Of a stretch of 64,000 nucleotides of DNA, positions 55,925-64,000 are shown one piece after another. Numbering within the stretch: position 1 is the stretch's first letter; every line of letters starts with the position of its first letter. A program made the position numbers and the translations under genes. The DNA is from Morinoia aosen (taxonomy: Eukaryota; Arthropoda; Malacostraca; Amphipoda; Talitridae): contig CM059559.1 in the NCBI GenBank assembly GCA_030386875.1, forward strand, positions 3,531,177-3,595,176, given 5' to 3'. Under the pieces are notes generated by a model. It did not search any database. It was not told the DNA's origin and saw only the letters and a program-made list of their open reading frames with translations.

Positions 55925-56350
55925 GTCCGCTTCTATTTTAGGATGGTGTGATAGGTGCGTGCAGGTATGTTAAATCTGCTCTCATTTTAGGATGATGAGA
56001 TAGGTGCGTGCAGGTATGTTTAATCTGCTTTCATTTTAGGATGGTGTGATATAGATATGCACAGGAATGTTATATCGACTTTCAGTTTAGAATAGTGGAA
56101 TAGGGTATACGTGAATTGAGGAATGTTAAATCTGCTTTCATTTGATGAAGGTGTGATAGGTACGGGAAGAAATGTTAAATCTGCTTTCATATTAAGGATG
56201 GTACAATAGATAGGTGTAGGAGAATGACATCTAGTTTCATTTTAGGACAGTTTGTGTATCCTAGGTACACTAGGAAAGTCAGCTGTTAATTCAAAATAGT
56301 TTAAAAAATACATGCAAGAGTGTTCAGTCAGCTTTCGTTTCAGGATGGTA
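55925..56350. repeat. 49-bp tandem repeat, diverged
   Basis: Seven or eight units containing TTTTAGGATGGTGTGATAGG, TGCAGG and ATGTTAAATCTGCTTTCA (about 49-58 bp). The leftmost units are best preserved. Confidence 0.8.
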
Positions 56351-58364
56351 TGCGTAATTATAACGGATGTAAGAGTACATTTGGACACGGTACAAGAGTC
56401 CTTGTCTCTAAAAAAACAATAGAAAATAATTTTGACAGTAAAGCTCACCTTGGACTAGAATAAAATGGTCGCTAATGGTAAAAGACAAATTTTGGCCGCA
56501 GTCAATAAAAATATGCCGTGGTGGGATTTCATGGTCAATACACAAAATATTAACTACAGATGCACATGGGCGGTGATGAGCTTACAATCAACGCTGCCAT
56601 GCACAGCATAGAAGTTACACATATAATTACGACTGGAAAATCGTTAACGGTAGAAAAAACTGCACTCATTCTGAAACTATACGATAATTATCTGGTCTTT
56701 TAAAGCAAATGGAAGAACTATCTAATGCTCCGTTACATCCATAAAACATGCTGCGCCTACACAGATGCATGATGCAACACAGCATAATCTCCCACACTAC
56801 CATAAGACGTCTTGTCAGCAACTGCAAGTCACTATGCAGAAATCAGACTTTCTGCTGGCATTTTTGTAAGAGATATACATTGAAGCAAGTCATTCGACAA
56901 ATGTGTTAACCGAGCCGAGGTCTACACAAGCTCGTGCGTATTAGCGCGGTGCCCGGGCTAACTTGTCCAGTTTTGACGAGACAGCCTCAGACTACACTAA
57001 TCCCTGTACTAATTAAGGTTCATTCTGCCGTTGTCGAATTTGTCAACTCTCTTACTATGAGACAGTTGCGCTTGATTGGCAGTGCATGCTACAAGTACGA
57101 TGAAGAAATAAGGGATAGAGTTTGAAATTAGATTTTCGCACCCAAAGTTGCTGGCCTTTACCCCGGTATTTTCCTCATGGAATATAATAGAAGGTTTTAA
57201 CGTTTAAAGATAAGAAATAAATTTATTCAATCACAGTCATTCAATGGAAATTTAACGGAAATTTAGCGAAAATGACTTTTTCCTTTAAAAAAGACATTAC
57301 TTTTCTCTCTAGAGATATTTCTGACTATAAATATAGCAAATATTAATATTTCCACCCTAGAAACAAACATACATTACTTTTCTCTAGAAAAAATTTCAAC
57401 TTTTCCCCAAGTTCATGACAGGGCTTACTAACTCTGTGGCCACTTCCAAAGTAACTATCAATTTAACCATGGACTAAGAGGCCATGGGAAAATGTTTAGG
57501 TCTATTTAGAAGCAGGCTATGTAAAGCTGGCGCTAAATTTCAAAATGAATCGACGGAAATTCCAAATGTTTGCCAAGGCGCTCGCCCTCAATTATAGCGA
57601 CAGGACTTGGAAGCAAGGCGGTCGACCAATTCTAAAATAATAGCTAGAATTCCAACAAAATTGTGGCGCTCACTATCAATGCAAGCGGTCGTGTTAACGG
57701 CCCTCGGTGTATACAGCAAGTTCCCGACTATAGTGACGATGACGAGTCAGAGGTATAATGCGCTCATCCTGACGAATAAATGAGAATGAATATTAGCTGA
57801 TAAGTTTTAGTAAGTCAGTGCGTTGAAAACACGATAAAAAATTAAGTTTATGAGAGCGAGTGGCATGGACGCAAAAATTATCACATTTACAATAACTCAA
57901 CTCGAGCATGCATGGAAGAGATGAAATCCTGAAAACATTTATTTATTAAAAAAAAGCTGCTGGCGAAATTTTTGCCTCCACTTATTCCATAGGGAAAGAT
58001 TCCGTAAGCGCATATGTGGCTTAGTCCATCGTAGAACAATCTCCGAATTCTACAGTGAAAACCGTAGGCTTATAGTGAGAACCTCATAAATACATTCCAA
58101 AAAACATATCTGACGCCCAAATGTTGATGCGAGTTTTATAAGTTCAGCCTCGGGCCACATGCATTGAGTTATCAAAAATATATGTAAATTTACAATGTAA
58201 TAAAAACTCACAATGCAGTATCAACTTACGAGGCAAAACACGGCACTCGTGACAAGAAACTTACGTGCAGTGAGAGTGCATGGGATCGCTCGTCAGACAC
58301 AGTCCAAACGAGCCTGCAATAGAAATAAGAAAAATGCTGCAGATGAAAGAGAAAGTGGAATGGA
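56351..58364. other. Unique sequence without recognised gene
   Basis: No open frame above about 65 codons and no element recognised. The stretch 57480-57790 is less AT-rich and contains several GGCGCT words; no function assigned. Confidence 0.35.
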
Positions 58365-58600
58365 AAAACGACAAGAAGGCAGTAGCAGAGGGAAGGAGAA
58401 AAAGGCCAAACGACACGAAGGCAGTATAGCAGAGGGAAGGAGAAAAAGGCAAAACGACACGAAGGCAGTAGCAGAGGGAAGGAGAAAAAGGCAAAACGAC
58501 ACGAAGGCAGTAGCAGAGGGAAGGAGAAAAAGGCAAAACGACACGAAGGCAGTAGCAGAGGGAAGGAGAAAAAGGCAAAACGACACTAAGTTTGAAGGAG
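58365..58600. repeat. 42-bp tandem repeat, about five copies
   Basis: Units of GACACGAAGGCAGTAGCAGA followed by GGGAAGGAGAAAAAGGCAAA-AC (42 bp), nearly identical. A 191-codon plus-strand frame covers it, with a basic 14-residue repeat (DTKAVAEGRRKRQN). No acceptor, donor or homologue supports it as coding. Confidence 0.88.
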
Positions 58601-59499
58601 AACAAGGCCAAATGTTTGTGATGCACCCGCACGTAGAGGCAGGAACATATGAGAGCACAAGAACAAGACGGGAAATCAAAATAAACACAGTTGAGGAACA
58701 TAAGGCAGGGGGACACGGAGAAAAACACTCAGAGCTAGGGAGGGCAGAGGGAGAAGTGGTGATCAGTAAGGGTGTTACGAGGTGGTGATACCGAGTGATG
58801 AGACGCGAGTGCCTCGTAAGGTCACCGGTCATAAGTCTCTCTCGTCTTTGAGTTGGCAGTCGTGTTCGCGCTGCCAAGCGTCAATGGAACACCCACGGCT
58901 TATGCATTGAGTTATTGAGAGCATGGCGCTCGTATGAACGACGCTATAAATAGGCCGTAACGTGTAGTGCACACACGCTTAGCACCTGACGCGGCCGCTG
59001 CTGACCACTCTGCAAAAGACCGCGACACGCTCATTTGCATTTGATCTGGTCGAGGTTGGACCCTTCGAAAAGAGTATAACAGACCGCATTATTTGCGATC
59101 ACCGCGCCTCCCGCCTATGCCTCCTGCGCGGATCTGGACCGTGTGGCTATTGATGCGAGCGGGTAAGCTCATCAAGCGTGATCGAGTAAGAGTCAAATGC
59201 CATTACTATTTCATTCATAATAGCGTCCAGCAGAGTGATGCACAGCCACGGGGGCTCGACCGGCAGCAAGTAATCTGTAAACTTCGATAATCGAACACTC
59301 CGCTCGTCATTTTTTAAATTGCGCTTGATCTGCTCAACGATTATATACAGAGCGCACGTACAGGACATGAGTTTGGAAAAAGAATCGAGTTTCATCCAGA
59401 GGAGTGATGAGATTATATATTTTTGTGCTAAGTTGGGATCTCATACATTCATGTCTTCGCAGATAGATAAGGATTATTTGAATATATTTTAAACAACAT

Positions 59500-59572
59500 T
59501 ACTGCGATGGCTCAGCAGTTGAGACGCAAAGGTCACAAGCGTGGAGTCGCAGGAACGGACCCGCAATGCAAG
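59500..59572 (+). ncRNA. tRNA-like sequence, possible head of a tRNA-derived SINE
   Basis: TGGCTCAGCAGT at 59508-59519 fits an A box, and GGAACGGACCC at 59552-59562 is a decayed B box at the usual distance. The sequence between (GAGACGC ... AAGCGTGGAGTCGC) resembles the heads of tRNA-derived SINEs. It does not fold as a complete tRNA, and the SINE body is not defined. Confidence 0.35.
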
Positions 59573-59839
59573 TCTGTCGCCCCGCCACAAACTAAAGTTC
59601 ATAATGCGGCAAAATTGAACGGTGAGCCTACATGAACATTGAACTACTCGCCACCACTTATTTTGAGCGCCAAGAAGTGCTGGTAGAAGTTGGAAAATCC
59701 TTACAATATGCGGCAGAGGTCTAAGAGGATTAAGATCTAGATCTACAAGAAGCGACTACTGACACGGCTGTAATTCAAATAGGTTAAATGAAAACGCGAA
59801 GAATACCACGCGTTTCTATTACTCAAGCTGGACACATCC

Positions 59840-60540
59840 ACCGATAACAACAGCCCCACCAAAAACAATAACACCACCAACTACAGCAGCACCACTAATG
59901 ACAACAGCCCCACCAATAACAATAACACCACCAACTACAGCAGCACCACTAATGACAACAGCCCCACCAATAACAATAACACCACCAACTACAGCAGCCC
60001 CACCAATAACAACAGCCCCACCAATAACAATAACACCACCAACTACAGCAGCACCACTAATGACAACAGCCCCACCAATAACAACAGCCCCACCAATAAC
60101 AACAGCCCCACCATTAACAATAACACCACCAACTACAGCAGCCCCACCAATAACAACAGCCCACCAATAACCATAACACCACCAACTACAGCAGCACCAC
60201 CAATAACAACAGCCCCACCAATAACAACAGCCCCACCAATAACAACAGCCCCACCATTAACAATAACACCACCAACTACAGCAGCCCCACCAATAACAAC
60301 AGCCCACCAATAACCATAACACCACCAACTACAGTAGCACCACCAATAACAACAGCCCCACCAATAACAACAGCCCCACCAATAACAACAGCCCCACCAA
60401 TAACAATAACACCACCAACTACAGCAGCCCCAACCAATAACAACAGCCCACCAATAACCATAACACCACCAACAGCCCCACCAATAACCATAACACCACC
60501 AACAGCCCCACCAATAACCATAACACCACCAATAACAACA
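59840..60540. repeat. ACC/ACA-rich 18-bp repeat with 54-bp higher-order unit
   Basis: Words GCCCCACCAATAACAACA and ACACCACCAACTACAGCA (18 bp) combine into repeated blocks of about 54 bp, some with CACTAATGACAACA. Frames on both strands are open over parts of it; the Pro/Thr-rich product is repeat translation. Confidence 0.9.
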
Positions 60541-60559
60541 ACAACCTCAGGAATAACAG

Positions 60560-60640
60560 CTGCTACAAGAAAGGCAACAACAACAACAACAACAACAGCA
60601 GCAACAGCAGCAGCAGCAGCAACAGCAGCGAGTGACAGAC
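60560..60640. repeat. (CAA)n/(CAG)n microsatellite
   Basis: AACAACAACAACAACAACAA followed by mixed CAG and CAA triplets. Confidence 0.93.
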
Positions 60641-60756
60641 ACTAAGCCGGAGTCACAATGGGACGCGGCTCTCACGACACCCACCGCCTCCCCAGCTTAC
60701 TGCCATACAGCACAGCATTACGTAGCCGTGCACTGAGTAGTGAGCAGCGTCTTTTC

Positions 60757-60920
60757 CCTTCATTTTATTTCTCAGCTTACACCAGTCCTCATCACAAACG
60801 CATATTAAACCAGCGCTCAGCAGTGATGACGGCGCTTCATTTCTCAGTCTACACCAGTCCTAATCACAAACGCTTAAACCAGCACTCGCCAGTGATAACG
60901 TCGGTTCATTTCTCATCATG
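60757..60920. repeat. ~72-bp tandem duplication
   Basis: TTCATTTCTCAG ... ACACCAGTCCTMATCACAAACGC ... AAACCAGCRCTC occurs twice, followed by a third partial start TTCATTTCTCATC. Confidence 0.75.
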
Positions 60921-60959
60921 CCAACAAGAGCATCAATTTTACTACAGTACTGATGTATC

Positions 60960-61440
60960 ATAGATACAAAATTGAACAAATATTTTTTCAACATCTACAA
61001 AAGTCCGTGAGCATAATTCAGCCGTTAACTCAATGAACTGCCGGTTTCGAACACTGCGGTAGTAATCTAGTGAATAGCCTATAGGTTTGTGTTGCAGGTA
61101 CAAACTTGAGTTTTAAACTTACGTCTCTAATACTTTGGCAGTATTTCTACCCACAAAAGAAATAAAACGAACAAAATAAATAACAACATTGATGAATTTT
61201 TGAGCAATGACTCATGAACTTATTTTGAGACATCGAATCGCCCAGTCGAAATGAGACTGAAATAGCTGCAAGTTCTACAGTTGTTGAACCTATCCTGAGC
61301 GCAGAATCTCCGGCGTGGTAAACAGCTAATGATAAACTTTAGGGACGAATTGAAAACGCTTCCCAACTCAGGCTTCATCCGGCTTGAATCAAGGGAAGGT
61401 AGAACCCAGGATTGAACAATGAATTTTACTTGAGCTGGAG
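60960..61440. other. Unassigned spacer
   Basis: No feature supported. The minus-strand open frame of 111 codons starts inside the neighbouring hAT MITE. Confidence 0.4.
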
Positions 61441-61451
61441 CTGGTGGCGGC

Positions 61452-61723
61452 CACGGTAAAGAAAACAAGGTAGGTTCAAACCCCTCTTTTTTTCGTCGAC
61501 GGTGTGGTTTTGCTGACGTCACGGCAACAAACCAATAGCAGCATTCGTATTGCATCTGGTAGCACTGCTACCCCCAAATCTGGCTCCACCATTGTCCTAA
61601 CGACACTGCGTTTTGGTGACGTCATAAAGTTTGTTTGAAATAAAGCCTTTCTATTGGCTAGCCGAACAAGAGGAGGTGTATTTTTTTCCATAGAAATGAC
61701 CCTACCTTCTTTCCTCTACCGTG
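61452..61723. mobile_element. hAT-type MITE, copy 2, with perfect 8-bp duplication
   Basis: The 272-bp element is flanked by GTGGCGGC on both sides (61444-61451 and 61724-61731). Its ends are CACGGTAAAGAAAACAAGG and CTTTCCTCTACCGTG. The interior matches copy 1 (7793-8069) in the inverted orientation, including TGACGTCA sites and TCTATTGGCTAGCC. Confidence 0.88.
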
Positions 61724-62424
61724 GTGGCGGCACACTGACAATCCCTGGTAAACGAGCTGGAAAACTTCTTGACCTCCCTGGTCTTTTTCCTGGTCTCATT
61801 ATGCCAGCACTAAACAAAACGTTAGATACCCCAAAATTGCAACTATGCCGCCACCCGGCGAAAACAGAAAAGATACTCGCCCTGTATGTAGAAATGATGA
61901 ACGAGAGAATATCGAATACATCGATCAAATGTCTCTGTAGCGTCTTCGGTGGTGAAACGCCGTATATCATAATCTTTATAATCTATTCTATATCGATCTA
62001 TATTATAAAAGGAGTCGCGTCCGTCCGTCTGTCTGTGCGTCACACCCACCAGCCTGCAGTGTGAGATGAGCGTATCTGTGATGCAAGCTTCATTAACTCC
62101 ACAATTTTCGGTGCCTTAACCCAGCAGATTGGGAGTCGGAATGAATATCACGTGCATTGGTAGGTTAGATTAGGTTGTATAGAATATCAGCGGCTGAGAC
62201 TTGGGAGAGTATTGGAAAGCCATAGAATAGCATTAGAATTATAGGAGAGCCATGTTGGAGCTCAGTTGGTCCTATATCTAATCCTGACATTTTTTGACGG
62301 GCCGTGTGCACTCGTATAAATAATATAACGCATAAAAACGTGCAAGTTCAGAAACTTCCAGTCTGTACCGCGTTAAAAAGAATTTGAACCTCTGTAAAGA
62401 TAAAGATTTCACCATTATGATTGC

Positions 62425-62532
62425 AACCAATATATATATATATATATATATATTTTATTATACGTTTTTTTTCATGATCCTGTATATATATATATATATA
62501 TACAGGATCATGAAAAAAAACGTATAATAAAA
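62425..62532. repeat. (TA)n run and 80-bp perfect palindrome
   Basis: The palindrome spans 62453-62532: TTTTATTATACG, eight T, CATGATCCTGTA, then (TA)n, then the exact inverted copy TACAGGATCATG, eight A and CGTATAATAAAA. A second (TA)n tract sits directly left of it (62429-62452). Confidence 0.93.
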
Positions 62533-62539
62533 AATTAAT

Positions 62540-63560
62540 CTCAGACGGCCACAAACCTTCCATAACTTTCATAACATACATCTTTTGGGCATTTAAAGGA
62601 GGAAAAATGAAACAATTCAGGCGGTTTTGCATGGAAGCTGAGTGCATCTAATTGAGCATCATTAGCGATGATCGCATCACGCCCGACATCACCCTGGCAG
62701 GATCGCTTTATTCCGCGAAGTAACAGGATTATGAGCACAGAACCTGCCTGGAGGGAAGAGGCATCTCTGTATATTTTTAATGATCAGCACCCGACCAGCA
62801 GTTGGACAATAAACAGATTAATGGCATGAGAGACGCAGAGTGAGAGAGAGATAAATAGAGGATTGCAAGGCTCAGAGAAGAAGGCAGTCCTGACTGTTGG
62901 CTTAAGAAGCTACACCTCAAGCTTCTTTGTCCGAAAAGAAAAGCTGTTTCGCTTTGTGAGGTTTTGACGCGCGAAGAAAGACACTCGGCGGTGGGCCTTT
63001 GAGAGACGCTGCTTTAGATGGCCTTCTCTTGTAAGCCAAGTGTTTGCATACACACACTTTGATCCCGTGTGAAGTGTATCGCCATCTTGCGTTCGAAGCG
63101 TCTTAGCAAGGCTAGGTGTGAATACTGGGGTTTCCAGGGTGTTTGTCTTCTCCACTCCAGGTAACACAATAAATCCGTAGGTATTTTTTTGGTCTTGTCA
63201 CGCAGAGTCAAAAGCAAGGCACAAATTTTTCACTTCAACTACTGGAAGAACTTTGAGATCACGAGGATTAAATTCTGTGTAATTCAGTTCACCTTTTCAA
63301 AAACGTGCTAAAACAGCATCTTATAAACTACAGATGGCAAGTATAAACCTACAAAGTCTAAACTTGGAATTAAATAATCCATCACTGTTAGTCCAAAATA
63401 AATTTATACCATCGCAATTCAATTTCACAGACCTCTGATTATTTTGAAGGGCTTTTCTGAGGTGTAAATGAGAACTTCAAGGGAATGAAAACTCCACACG
63501 TGACACGGGTCGGCAAGGTAAAACGTGCACGATTTTTTCATCTATTAATAGAGGTCGAGA
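62540..63560. other. Unique sequence, no gene recognised
   Basis: Short frames only, the longest 85 codons on the minus strand at 62910-63167, without recognisable motifs. Confidence 0.35.
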
Positions 63561-63564
63561 GAAA

Positions 63565-63725
63565 CATGAGAAATAGGGGCGAGAGAAATAGGGGCGAGAG
63601 AAATAGGGGCGAGAGAAATAGGGGCGAGAGAAATAGGGGCAAGAGAAATAGGGGCAAGAGAAATAGGGGCAAGAGAAATAGGGGCAAGAGAAATAGGGGC
63701 GAGAGAAATAAGGGCGAGAGAAGCA
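63565..63725. repeat. 15-bp minisatellite
   Basis: Ten or eleven units of AGAAATAGGGGCGAG or GGGCAAG (15 bp). Five GCGAG units are followed by four GCAAG units, then GCGAG again. Confidence 0.95.
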
Positions 63726-63735
63726 TGAGAAAAAC

Positions 63736-64000
63736 TATCTCCAACGCAATAGTCACCCTCCACTCGGTTTCACGCGTCCATCCCACCTCCTACCTTGGCT
63801 AAGAGCCGGGAAGGGATAAGGAGCATCAAGGTAGTTTAACATCAGGAGTGGCAAACGTCATGATGTTGTGACGGGAAACTAATTTTGTCTATAGTCATAT
63901 TCCGCCCCAAAGCAATCGGTTTTTTACACTTTTCTCTCATTACCCTGCTTTGCTTTAAAAATTGAGAGCTTCATTGACGGTCGTTTTTTTCAAAAAGCGC
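63736..64000. other. Right edge, no feature seen
   Basis: Unique AT-rich sequence. Confidence 0.4.

Noticed and set aside
58213..58788. 191-codon plus-strand basic repeat protein
   Set aside because: Built on five 42-bp repeats; no homologue, and the minus strand is equally open.
62429..62490. TATA promoter
   Set aside because: Simple (TA)n tract inside a palindrome; no gene nearby.

Overview
This window is eukaryotic, almost certainly from an insect or another arthropod. It has spliced genes with GT-AG introns of 0.3-7 kb, TTAA-flanked piggyBac-type miniature elements, hAT elements with 8-bp target duplications, a SINE-like family, and a short TTAGG-type tract. Species cannot be named from the sequence. 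Roughly a fifth to a quarter of the window is minisatellite.

The only protein-coding genes I can support are two homologues of the E3 ubiquitin ligase RNF220, in tail-to-tail (convergent) orientation. The plus-strand copy enters from the left edge and ends at 2994; its last three exons (941-1215, 2506-2580, 2923-2994) encode a coiled-coil-like segment and a complete RING. The minus-strand copy runs from at least 29540 down to the stop at 13583. Its eight exons encode the first CPxC module, a second zinc-knuckle-like module, the FEWC block, an acidic linker with a coding 99-bp repeat, a coiled coil and the RING. All exon phases agree. The exact acceptors of two exons and everything 5' of 29540 are uncertain; a phase-compatible candidate upstream exon lies at 36911-37099.

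The minus-strand gene is interrupted. A 2055-bp degenerate hAT element (25246-27300) sits in the FEWC exon with a perfect 8-bp target duplication, one base upstream of the exon's native splice donor. The last 177 coding bases are therefore separated from that donor by about 2 kb.

Between the two convergent genes lies a 4.2-kb strongly G-rich array (9029-13227) that changes from 22-bp to 18-bp to 17-bp units. More arrays follow to the right: 21 bp at 33.2-34.3 kb, 14 bp at 35.2-36.8 kb, 23 bp at 39.2-40.3 kb, 19 bp at 41.1-41.7 kb, 21 bp at 45.6-46.2 kb, 24 bp at 47.6-48.7 kb, 38 bp at 49.9-52.3 kb, and several smaller ones. Long open frames over these arrays are stop-free repeats, not genes.

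Dispersed elements include eight copies of a ~350-bp SINE-like family. They are all in the plus orientation, several have 12-14 bp target duplications, and they end in a CCCCTGAGGGG hairpin instead of a poly(A) tail. There are also five TTAA MITEs, two hAT MITEs, two copies of a foldback element and one CAGGG-ended MITE. From about 30 kb to 64 kb no gene could be recognised; that part is satellites, transposon debris and unassigned unique sequence.
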